From JAWLCQ01 sp041687095 (lineage in GTDB: Bacteria; Planctomycetota; Phycisphaerae; SM23-33), in assembly GCA_041687095.1 (NCBI GenBank), contig JAWLCQ010000223.1, positions 1 to 7,045 of the forward strand: a stretch of DNA of 7,045 nt, given 5' to 3'. Positions 1-5,527 of this stretch are shown here, in pieces. Each line of letters begins with the position of its first letter. The stretch's first letter is position 1. Position numbers and translations under genes: made by a program. Below the pieces are notes generated by a model. That model worked only from the letters and a program-made list of their open reading frames with translations. It ran no database searches and was not told the DNA's origin.

Positions 1-136
1 TGCGGCGTGGCGGGCTCAACACCCCCAAGCCGCGAACAGCACGCGGCTTGAGGGTGGCACCCCGCGGGGGCCGTTCCGTGAACGGTGACATTGCGCAGAC
101 ACGGTCGTGCACCCGGGAAATCCGCAAGGGTTGACA
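1..136. repeat. Right arm of a long palindromic repeat (copy A, truncated by the window start)
   Basis: Positions 1-114 align without gaps to 6900-7013 with 7 mismatches, at positions 8, 12, 48, 74, 90, 100 and 105. Positions 115-130 then diverge, but TTGACA at 131-136 lines up exactly with TTGACA at 7030-7035. The arm holds CACCCCCAAG (20-29), a small stem GCCGCG/CGCGGC with loop AACAGCA, the block AGGGTGGCACCCC (51-63), and in this copy a perfect inverted repeat CCGTTC-CGT-GAACGG (71-85). The matching left arm, seen in full in the copy at the right edge, should lie just outside the window. Function unknown: it may be a genome-wide interspersed repeat, a duplicated promoter region, or both. 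Confidence 0.85.
92..114 (+). promoter_or_regulatory. 23-bp conserved box upstream of dctP (candidate operator)
   Basis: This 23-bp block contains TGCGCAGA and ends in CGTGCACCC. It recurs at 6822-6844 (minus strand, 2 mismatches) and 6991-7013 (plus strand, 2 mismatches). Each copy points outward from a palindrome; this one points toward dctP, and the 6822-6844 copy toward the beta-propeller gene. It contains the palindrome GTGCAC. The box lies 16 nt upstream of TTGACA, the same spacing as in the right-edge copy. A regulator-binding role is inferred; the sequence itself shows only conservation and orientation. Confidence 0.4.
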
Positions 137-160
137 GACAGGGCCATCTGTGCCACCATG
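131..160 (+). promoter_or_regulatory. Possible sigma70-type promoter for the dctPQM operon
   Basis: TTGACA at 131-136 is a perfect -35 consensus. At the ideal 17-nt spacing the -10 would be CACCAT (154-159), which keeps only the A at position 2 and the AT at positions 5-6. Transcription would then start near 166, leaving a leader of about 100 nt before dctP. The -35 is strong but the -10 is weak, so use of an activator or another sigma factor is possible. The rest of the leader up to 249 shows no clear structure or small gene. Confidence 0.35.
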
Positions 161-249
161 CTGACGGCGCCGCGGGCGCGGCGCGGGCCCGAACCGTTGG
201 AGACCCCGCCGTACCAGCGAATGCCCAACGCGAAACTCGCCACCTCACC

Positions 250-270
250 GGAAAGGCAGGCCACCATGAC
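250..270 (+). promoter_or_regulatory. Ribosome-binding leader and start region of dctP
   Basis: A purine-rich GGAAAGGCAGG (250-260) precedes ATG at 266 and fixes that start over in-frame upstream starts. The 21-nt stretch is almost identical (18/21) to the leader of the beta-propeller gene at 6735-6755 (minus strand), including the shared AAGGCAGGC and ATGAC. Confidence 0.6.
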
Positions 271-1294
271 TCGTGGACACAAGCTTCTCGTCGGCGTCCT
301 CTCGCTCACCGCCCTCGCCCTCGTCCTCACCCCCGGGTGCAAGGAGAAGGCCCCCGACGGGACCGAGGTCATCACGCTCCACTACAGCATCTTCTTCCCG
401 CCCCCCCACGTGCAGACCCAGACCGCCGAGGCCTGGGCCCGCGAGATCGAGAAGCGGACCGACGGGAAGGTGCAGATCAAGGTCTACCCCGGGGGGACGC
501 TCACCAAGGCCGACGCCTGCTACGACGGGGTCGTCAAGGGCGTCAGCGACATCGGGATGAGCTGCTTCGCCTACTCCCGCGGACGCTTCCCGCTGCTGGA
601 GGGGCTCGACCTGCCCCTGGGGTATCCCGACGGGAAGACCGCCTCCCGCATCGCCAATGACATGGTCCTCAAGTACAACCCCCAGGAAGTCCAGGACGTC
701 CACGTGCTGTACGTGCATGCGCACGGGCCCGGCATCCTCGCCAGCAAGAAGCCCGTCCGCACCCTCGGCGACCTCAGCGGCATGAAGGTCCGCGCCACGG
801 GCCTGTCCAGCAAGGTCGCCACCTCCCTGGGCGCCACCCCCGTCGCCATGCCCCAGCCGGACACCTACGAGGCCCTCCAGAAGGGCGTCGTCGACGCCAC
901 CCTCTGCCCCGTCGAGACCCTCAAGGGCTGGAAGCAGGGCGAGGTCATCGAGTCCGTCACCGACTCGTCCGTCATCGGGTACACCACCAGCATGTTCGTC
1001 GTCATGAACCAGGCCAAGTGGGACGCCCTGCCCCCCGACATCCAGAAGGTCTTTACCGAGGTCAGCAACGAGTGGGTGGACAAGCACGGAACCGCCTGGG
1101 ACCAGGCCGACGCCGAGGGCCGCGAGTTCATCGCCGAGCGCAACCGCCCGGTCATCACGCTGAGCGACGACGAGAAGGCCCAGTGGAAGGCGGCCGTCCA
1201 GCCGATCCTCGAGGACTACCTCAAGGCCGCCGGGGAGCGTCAGCTCCCCGCCGCCGCGTTCCTCCAGGAAGTCCAGGAGCGGCTGGCCCAGTAG
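266..1294 (+). CDS. dctP: TRAP transporter solute-binding lipoprotein, DctP family
   Basis: This 342-residue extracytoplasmic binding protein captures a small organic acid and delivers it to the DctQ/DctM membrane pair. The N-terminus has a basic MTRGHK, a hydrophobic stretch (about residues 7-22) and LTPGC with Cys25, so it is probably a membrane-anchored lipoprotein. Pro at -2 and Thr at -3 make the lipobox somewhat atypical. The mature part follows the DctP plan: a start strand LHYSIFFPP (38-46), EIEKRTDGKVQIKVYPGG (60-77), KPVRTLGDLSGMKVRATG (162-179) and MPQPDTYEALQKGVVDA (195-211). Arg176 in GMKVRATG sits where DctP/SiaP proteins carry the conserved arginine that pairs with the substrate carboxylate. 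The length is normal for the family. It opens a three-gene operon, 19 nt before dctQ. The family is clear, but the substrate cannot be read from the sequence. Confidence 0.95.
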   Translation: MTRGHKLLVGVLSLTALALVLTPGCKEKAPDGTEVITLHYSIFFPPPHVQTQTAEAWAREIEKRTDGKVQIKVYPGGTLTKADACYDGVVKGVSDIGMSCFAYSRGRFPLLEGLDLPLGYPDGKTASRIANDMVLKYNPQEVQDVHVLYVHAHGPGILASKKPVRTLGDLSGMKVRATGLSSKVATSLGATPVAMPQPDTYEALQKGVVDATLCPVETLKGWKQGEVIESVTDSSVIGYTTSMFVVMNQAKWDALPPDIQKVFTEVSNEWVDKHGTAWDQADAEGREFIAERNRPVITLSDDEKAQWKAAVQPILEDYLKAAGERQLPAAAFLQEVQERLAQ

Positions 1295-1313
1295 GCACGA
1301 CAGGAGCAAGGAC

Positions 1314-1904
1314 GTGGCGGAACACAACGGCAGCGCGGGCGGGAACCCGCAGGCGACCGCGGGGGCGCCCGCCCGACTGACGGGCGCGGTGCGCTCCGCC
1401 TTCGCCTCCCCCCCGGGGGCGGGGCCCGTCACCGCCGCCATCCGCATCCTCGTCCTCGCCCTGGCCGTCCTCGGGGGGCTGAGCCTGCTGGGCATGACGC
1501 TGATCACCTGCCTCGACGTCGTCCTCCGCGTGCTCGGGCGCCCGCTCGTGGGCGCGTACGACCTCGTCGGGGCCCTGGCGGTCCTCACCATCGGCGGCGC
1601 CCTGCCCTACACCACCGCCCTCAAGGGGCACGTGTCGGTGGAGTTCTTCCTGCACAAGCTCTCGCGGCCCTGGCGGCGGGGGGTGACGGCCGTCGCGGAC
1701 GTGCTGATCCTGGCGCTGGTGGCGGTGCTGGCGTGGGAGTGCGTGGACTACGGGATCGGGCTTCGCCAGCGCGGCGAGGTCAGCCCGACGCTCCAGATGC
1801 CCCTCTTCTGGATGCCCTGGGCCATCACCGCCTCGGCGGGCGTCACCGCCCTGGTGCTGGTGCACGGCCTCCTCCGCCCCAACCGGGAACTGGTGAAACC
1901 GTGA
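1314..1904 (+). CDS. dctQ: TRAP transporter small membrane subunit, DctQ family
   Basis: This 196-residue inner-membrane protein is the small permease subunit that works with DctM. The start is GTG, preceded by AGGAG and AAGGA (1302-1312). After a hydrophilic, Ala/Gly/Pro-rich N-terminus of about 42 residues come four predicted membrane helices, near 44-68, 84-104, 124-146 and 163-185. Family marks are the GHVSVEFF stretch (105-112) after helix 2 and SPTLQMPLFWMPWA (157-170) leading into helix 4. The N-terminal cytoplasmic tail is a little long. Its TGA overlaps the GTG start of dctM by 4 nt (GTGA), so translation of the two membrane subunits is probably coupled. Confidence 0.93.
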   Translation: MAEHNGSAGGNPQATAGAPARLTGAVRSAFASPPGAGPVTAAIRILVLALAVLGGLSLLGMTLITCLDVVLRVLGRPLVGAYDLVGALAVLTIGGALPYTTALKGHVSVEFFLHKLSRPWRRGVTAVADVLILALVAVLAWECVDYGIGLRQRGEVSPTLQMPLFWMPWAITASAGVTALVLVHGLLRPNRELVKP

Positions 1905-3220
1905 ACCTCGATCCGCAGATCGTCGGACTGCTCGGGTTCGTGGTGCTCCTGGTGCTGCTGGTGAGCGGGATGCCCGTGGCCTTTGCGATGGCGCTGGTGG
2001 GCGTGGTGGGGTTCGCGCTCCTCCGAAGCCCCGAAGCGGCGATGAGCCTGCTGGCGATCGACTTTTACGACACGCTCTCCCGCCAGTCGTTCACGGTGAT
2101 CCCGCTGTTCGTGCTGATGGGGCAGGTGGCGTTCCACGCCGGGATCAGCCGGCGGCTGTTCGCGACGGCGTACACGTGGATGGGCGCCCTCCCGGGCGGG
2201 TTGGCCATGGCGACGGTGGGGGCGTGCACCGCCTTCGGGGCGATCTGCGGGTCGGGCCCGGCGACGTCGGCGACGATGGCGGCGGTGGCCCTGCCGGAGA
2301 TGAAGCGCTACAAGTACGACATGGCCCTGGCGACGGGGACGGTGGCGTCGGGGGGGACGCTGGGAATGATGATCCCGCCCAGCGTGGTCTTCATCTGCTA
2401 CGCGATCCTCACGCAGGAGTCCGTGGGCGACCTGTTCCTCGCGGGCGTCCTGCCCGGGCTCGTCACCGGGGGGCTGTTCTGCCTCGCCATCTACGCCCTC
2501 TGCGCCCGCCGCCCCGCGATGGGACCCGCCGGTCCGCGCACGACGATCGGGCAGAAATTCGCCGCCCTCACCGGGGCGGGCGAGACGCTCGTGCTCTTCG
2601 CCGCCGTCATCGGCGGGATGTTCGTGGGCTTCTTCACCCCCACCGAGGCCGCCGCCATCGGGGCGGGCGTCACGATCCTCATCGCCTTCGCCCGCCGCCA
2701 GCTCGGGCCCCGACTGCTCTGGCGGGCCGTCTACGAGACCCTCCGCACGAGTTGCATGGTCCTCATCATCGTCGCCGGGGCGATGGTTTTCGGGCGATTC
2801 CTCGCCATCACCAGCATCCCCTTCGAACTGGCGAAGTGGCTGTCGTCCCTGCCGCTGCCCGGGTGGACCATCATCGGCGTGATCATCCTCTTCTACCTGT
2901 TCGCCGGATGCTTCGTCGACGCCCTCGCCCTGCTGCTGCTGACGGTCCCGATCTTCCAGCCCGTCGTCACGGGCCTGGGATATGATCTGGTGTGGTTCGG
3001 GGTCATGATCGTCCTGGTGACGCAGATGGGCACCATCACCCCGCCCGTGGGCGTGTGCGCGTACGTGGTCAACGGCATCGAGCGCGACGTGCCGCTGCAG
3101 ACCGTCTTCAAGGGCTGCCTGCCGTTCCTGGCGGTCCTGATCCTCGCGGCCGTGCTGCTGATGCTCGTGCCCGGTCTGGCGACGTGGCTGCCGGAGTGGT
3201 CGGCGAGACTGGCGAGGTAG
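1901..3220 (+). CDS. dctM: TRAP transporter large membrane subunit, DctM family
   Basis: This 439-residue, strongly hydrophobic inner-membrane protein is the ion-coupled transport subunit. It starts at GTG 1901, overlapping dctQ by 4 nt; there is no strong ribosome site, so translational coupling is likely. Starting upstream at 1733 would add residues that merely read dctQ in another frame. DctM signatures occur in order: GSGPATSAT (117-125), GGTLGMMIPPS (151-161), FFTPTEAAAIGA (244-255), FAGCFVDALALLLLTVPIF (334-352) and MGTITPPVGVCAYVV (376-390). These cover the two repeated halves with their re-entrant hairpin loops. Length is typical. The TAG stop lies inside the first copy of a 14-bp direct repeat that flanks a palindromic element. 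Confidence 0.95.
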   Translation: MNLDPQIVGLLGFVVLLVLLVSGMPVAFAMALVGVVGFALLRSPEAAMSLLAIDFYDTLSRQSFTVIPLFVLMGQVAFHAGISRRLFATAYTWMGALPGGLAMATVGACTAFGAICGSGPATSATMAAVALPEMKRYKYDMALATGTVASGGTLGMMIPPSVVFICYAILTQESVGDLFLAGVLPGLVTGGLFCLAIYALCARRPAMGPAGPRTTIGQKFAALTGAGETLVLFAAVIGGMFVGFFTPTEAAAIGAGVTILIAFARRQLGPRLLWRAVYETLRTSCMVLIIVAGAMVFGRFLAITSIPFELAKWLSSLPLPGWTIIGVIILFYLFAGCFVDALALLLLTVPIFQPVVTGLGYDLVWFGVMIVLVTQMGTITPPVGVCAYVVNGIERDVPLQTVFKGCLPFLAVLILAAVLLMLVPGLATWLPEWSARLAR

Positions 3221-3223
3221 GAT

Positions 3224-3288
3224 CGAAAACGGGGACTGGCTCCGTAGCGGCGCGCCGTTCGCCGCGCAGGTGCCTGTCCCCATTTTCG
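3224..3288. repeat. Hairpin 1 of the element (REP-like unit)
   Basis: The left arm CGAAAACGGGGACTGGCTCC (3224-3243) pairs with GGTGCCTGTCCCCATTTTCG (3269-3288), apart from mismatches that include two T-T positions in the core. Inside, GCGGCG (3247-3252) pairs with CGCCGC (3260-3265). The run after the stem is not a U-tract in the usual place, so a plain intrinsic terminator is not supported, although the transcript of dctM could be protected or weakly terminated here. Confidence 0.75.
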
Positions 3289-3325
3289 AGCCGCGCCGTA
3301 AATGAAACGGCGGTAACGACTGCCT

Positions 3326-3386
3326 GTGCCGAAAAGGGGGACAGGCACCGCCAGACGGCGGCGGAGCCAGTCCCCCTTTTCGGCAC
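3326..3386. repeat. Hairpin 2 of the element (inverted REP-like unit)
   Basis: GTGCCGAAAAGGGGG with ACAGGCACCGCC pairs with GGCGGCGGAGCCAGT followed by CCCCCTTTTCGGCAC. The core shows two A-A mismatches where hairpin 1 shows T-T, so this unit is the reverse complement of the first. Its end lies 24 nt upstream of the usp ATG. Confidence 0.75.
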
Positions 3387-3410
3387 GGCTGGCGAGGTAG
3401 GAGAGAACCG

Positions 3411-3902
3411 ATGACGGACCCCACGCTTCCCGACAGCCCCTACAAGCGGATCCTGTTCTGCACGGACTTCTCCGCCAATGCCGACCACGCCTTCGACCTC
3501 GCCCTCGACGCCGTTCGCCGCCGCCCCGGGAGCACGCTGCACCTGCTGCACGTCATCCCCGAGCCCGACGCGAGCTTCTGGCGGACGTACATCTACGAGG
3601 TCGAGGGCGTCGACGCCAAGGCCCGCGCCGACATCGACGCCAAGATCGCCGCCACCTACACCCCCCGCATCCCCCCCACCGTCGAGGTCCAGGTCGACAT
3701 CCGCATCGGCAAGGACTACCTGGAGATCCTCCAGTTCGCCGCCGAGCGCGCCATCGACCTCATCGTCCTCGGAAGGCAAGGCCACTCCTCCGTCTCCGAA
3801 CTCTTCTTCGGGGGCGTGACGGAGAAGGTGGTCCGCAAGGCCCACTGCCCGGTCCTCGTCGTCCCCCTGCCCGCCCGAAGCGACGCCGCCACGCCGCGCT
3901 GA
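3411..3902 (+). CDS. Universal stress protein (UspA family)
   Basis: This 163-residue, single-domain cytoplasmic protein has the UspA fold. YKRILFCTDFS (11-21) is the first beta strand with the conserved Asp19, LHLLHVIP (43-50) is the second strand, DLIVLGRQGHSS (116-127) holds the nucleotide loop, and HCPVLVVP (145-152) is the last strand. The ATP motif G-x2-G-x9-G-S/T is present as Gly121, Gly124 and Gly134, but the final Ser/Thr is Gly135, so ATP binding is probable, not certain. ATG 3411 is preceded by TAGGAGAG (3398-3405), part of which is the second copy of the 14-bp repeat. USP genes next to TRAP operons are known, for example TeaD with TeaABC in Halomonas, where the USP affects transport. 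A similar role here is inferred from position. Confidence 0.92.
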   Translation: MTDPTLPDSPYKRILFCTDFSANADHAFDLALDAVRRRPGSTLHLLHVIPEPDASFWRTYIYEVEGVDAKARADIDAKIAATYTPRIPPTVEVQVDIRIGKDYLEILQFAAERAIDLIVLGRQGHSSVSELFFGGVTEKVVRKAHCPVLVVPLPARSDAATPR

Positions 3903-3912
3903 CGCACCGGCC

Positions 3913-5169
3913 CTACGTCCGCACGTGCCCCGCGCCCGTCACGATCCACTTGTAGGTCGTGAGGTCCTCCGCCCCCATCGGCCCGCGGGCGTGGAGCTTG
4001 TCGGTGCTGATGCCCACCTCCGCCCCCAGGCCGTACTCCCCCCCGTCGCTGAAGCGCGTCGAGGCGTTGACCATCACGCTCGAGGAATCCACCCCCGCGA
4101 CGAACCGCTCGGCCGGGGCGAGGGTGGTGGTGACGATCGCGTCGGTGTGGTGGCTGCCGTAGGTGTTGATGTGGTCGATCGCCGCCTCCAGCCCATCGAC
4201 GACGCGGACGGCGAGGATGAGGTCGAGGTACTCCGCCGACCAGTCCTCCTCCGTCGCCGGGGCCATCCGCGGGCACAGCGCCCGCGCCCGCTCGCACCCG
4301 CGCAGTTCGACGCCGTGCTCCTCCAGGGCCCCGCAGGCGTCGGGGAGGAAGGCGGGGGCGATGGCGGAATCGACGAGGAGGGTCTCCAGGGCGTTGCAGA
4401 CCCCGGGCTTCTGCGTCTTGGCGTTGAGGGCGATGCTGCGGGCCATCGCCAGGTCCGCGTCGGCGTGGATGTACACGTGGCAGATGCCGTTGTAGTGCTT
4501 GATGACGGGGATCGTCGCCGCCTCCGCGACGGCGCGGATGAGCGACTCGCCCCCGCGGGGGATGATGACGTCGATGAGCCCCTCCGCGCGGGCCATCGCG
4601 GGCACGACCGCGCGGTCGGGGGTGTCCACCACCTGCACGCAGTCGGCGGGCAGGCGGGCGGCCGCCAGGCCCTCGCGCACGGCGGCGGCGATGGCCAGGT
4701 TGGAGTGGGCGGCCTCCTTGCCCCCGCGCAGGATGCAGGCATTGCCGCTGCGGATGCACAGCCCGGCCGCGTCGCTGGTGACGTTGGGGCGGGACTCGAA
4801 GACGATCCCCACCACGCCCAGGGGGACGCGGCGCTTCTCGATCCGCAGTCCGTTGGGCCGGTTGTACCCCGCCACCGTCCGCCCCACGGGATCGACCTGG
4901 GCGGCCATCTCCTCCAGGGCGACGGCCATGGACTCGATGACCTTGTCCGTCAGCCGCAACCGCTGCACCATGGCGGGGGTGAGTCCCAGCTCCTCGCTGC
5001 GGGCGAGGTCCTTCTCGTTGGCGGCCTGCAGGGCGTCCTTGCGTTGGCGGAGGGCGGCGGCGCAGGTGCGCAGGGCGGTATCGCGCTGCTGCCCGCTGGA
5101 CACGGCCAGCACGGCCCCGGCGGCGCGGGCGGATCGGGCGAGGTTCTCGACATACTGTTTCGCGTCCAT
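3913..5169 (-). CDS. proA: Glutamate-5-semialdehyde dehydrogenase (gamma-glutamyl phosphate reductase)
   Basis: This 418-residue cytoplasmic enzyme reduces gamma-glutamyl phosphate to glutamate-5-semialdehyde with NADPH, the second step of proline synthesis. Its length matches the family (E. coli ProA has 417). Visible landmarks are SGNACILRGGKEAAHSN (141-157) in the nucleotide-binding region, PGVCNALETLL (255-265) with catalytic Cys258, and the ProA signature V-x5-A-I-x-H-I-x2-Y-G-S-x-H-T-D-x-I at 324-345. ATG 5169 has AGGAGA six to seven nt upstream; the in-frame TTG at 5193 would add eight residues without an equally good ribosome site. The partner kinase proB is not in the window. The gene converges on the usp gene with a 10-bp gap, and has its own probable promoter. 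Confidence 0.97.
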   Translation of the reverse strand: MDAKQYVENLARSARAAGAVLAVSSGQQRDTALRTCAAALRQRKDALQAANEKDLARSEELGLTPAMVQRLRLTDKVIESMAVALEEMAAQVDPVGRTVAGYNRPNGLRIEKRRVPLGVVGIVFESRPNVTSDAAGLCIRSGNACILRGGKEAAHSNLAIAAAVREGLAAARLPADCVQVVDTPDRAVVPAMARAEGLIDVIIPRGGESLIRAVAEAATIPVIKHYNGICHVYIHADADLAMARSIALNAKTQKPGVCNALETLLVDSAIAPAFLPDACGALEEHGVELRGCERARALCPRMAPATEEDWSAEYLDLILAVRVVDGLEAAIDHINTYGSHHTDAIVTTTLAPAERFVAGVDSSSVMVNASTRFSDGGEYGLGAEVGISTDKLHARGPMGAEDLTTYKWIVTGAGHVRT

Positions 5170-5216
5170 GAGCGTCTCCTGGGTCGCGGGCAAAGGATCG
5201 TCATCCGAAGACCCGC

Positions 5217-5244
5217 AGTATACGCGATCGCGCGGGTTGAGGCC
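5217..5244 (-). promoter_or_regulatory. Probable proA promoter with an internal palindrome
   Basis: On the minus strand TATACT (5217-5222) matches the -10 consensus at five of six bases, and transcription would start about 40 nt before the proA ATG. The hexamer 17 nt upstream, TGGCCT, is a weak -35. The spacer contains the perfect palindrome CGCGATCGCG (5223-5232), directly next to the -10 and well placed for a repressor or methylation-sensitive site. That role is inferred. Confidence 0.45.
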
Positions 5245-5265
5245 ATCGGGGCGTGGCGGCGTGGC

Positions 5266-5352
5266 GGGTCTTCCGACCCGTCCCCCACGCCTGCGACGGG
5301 GGTCTCCTGACCCGTCCCGCGCGCCTGCGACGGGGGTCTCCTGACCCCCGTC
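5266..5352. repeat. Phased array of three 34-bp hairpin repeats
   Basis: Units begin at 5266, 5300 and 5334, exactly 34 bp apart; the third is partial. Each starts with a small hairpin: GGGTC-TTCC-GACCC in the first, GGGTC-TCCT-GACCC in the second and third. A spacer follows with the conserved run GCCTGCGACGG. Units one and two differ at four bases. The third grows into a perfect 10-bp stem, GACGGGGGTC-TCCT-GACCCCCGTC (5329-5352). The units are REP-like; they lie just upstream of the proA promoter. Confidence 0.75.
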
Positions 5353-5475
5353 GTCCGGGAGGGGTGAGAGACGCCTCCGCGTCAGCGTCGTTGGAGCGCT
5401 CCCTTCGCGGCGGGGACCGCCGCGACCGAAGCGCCGCCATAACGCTATCGCGGAACCGTTCCGCTCGTTCCGGGA

Positions 5476-5501
5476 CGTTGGGGGTCAGGAGACCCCCAAC
5501 G
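5476..5501. repeat. Perfect 11-bp stem-loop downstream of the beta-propeller gene
   Basis: CGTTGGGGGTC (5476-5486), loop AGGA and GACCCCCAACG (5491-5501) form an uninterrupted stem. Its core is the reverse complement of the GGGTCTCCTGACCC core of the array at 5266-5352. It sits about 27 nt after the propeller gene stop on the minus strand, but no U-tract follows, so it is more likely a repeat unit or mRNA-end stabiliser than a classical terminator. Confidence 0.7.
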
Positions 5502-5527
5502 CTCGCGCCGGGGCGGCCGTGCGGGCC

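Larger units (their letters stand above)
3209..3402. mobile_element. Small palindromic (REP/MITE-like) element with 14-bp flanking direct repeats
   Basis: CTGGCGAGGTAGGA occurs at 3209-3222 and again, perfectly, at 3389-3402, bracketing 166 bp of non-coding sequence. The insert begins and ends with 21-bp inverted repeats (3224-3244 and 3362-3382) that differ at one base. It contains two more inverted copies of a related 20-mer (3269-3288 and 3330-3349, one mismatch) and a central stem CGCCGT/ACGGCG (3294-3312). The GGGGACAGGCACC and GGGGACTGGCTCC cores resemble REP-type repeats of planctomycetes and other bacteria. No open reading frame is present, so any mobility would need an enzyme supplied elsewhere. 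If it is removed with one direct repeat, the dctM stop lies 10 nt before the usp ATG. Confidence 0.75.
5170..5527. other. Gene-free interval between proA and the beta-propeller gene
   Basis: No credible gene lies in these 358 bp. Reading toward proA, it holds a perfect hairpin just after the propeller gene (5476-5501) and further stems: GCGGAA/TTCCGC at 5450-5464 and CGCGGCGG-GGA-CCGCCGCG at 5406-5424. Then come an array of 34-bp hairpin units (5266-5352) and the proA promoter region. The stretch 5353-5405 shows nothing recognisable. Confidence 0.8.

Noticed and set aside
51..66. AGGGTGGCACCCCGCG resembles the T-box antiterminator core AGGGTGGNACCGCG (also at 6950-6965).
   Set aside because: There are two extra C bases, no specifier stem is visible, the segment is part of a palindrome that repeats in both orientations, and the gene downstream is a TRAP binding protein. 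The likeness is best explained by the repeat.
107..265. In-frame extension of dctP to an upstream start at 107.
   Set aside because: The extension runs through the repeat and TTGACA box, would bury the lipoprotein signal sequence, and lacks a ribosome site. ATG 266 has one.
245..1591. Long open frames antisense to dctP, dctM, proA and the propeller gene.
   Set aside because: They are the expected result of high GC at third codon positions, with low-complexity Arg/Gly/Pro/Asp composition, no recognisable domain and real genes on the opposite strand.
1733..1900. Longer dctM form starting inside dctQ.
   Set aside because: The added residues are a frame-shifted reading of dctQ and rich in Arg/Pro/Gly. 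The GTG at 1901 overlapping the dctQ stop is the usual arrangement.
3224..3288. Intrinsic terminator after dctM.
   Set aside because: The stem is bracketed by AAAA/TTTT, but the T-run is inside the paired arm and followed by more G/C. It fits a repeat unit better, although partial termination cannot be excluded.
5170..5193. TTG start of proA at 5193.
   Set aside because: ATG 5169 has AGGAGA at the right distance and gives 418 residues, the family length.
5266..5352. CRISPR-like array.
   Set aside because: The 34-bp period leaves no unique spacer; unit and spacer are both repeated, and no cas gene is near.
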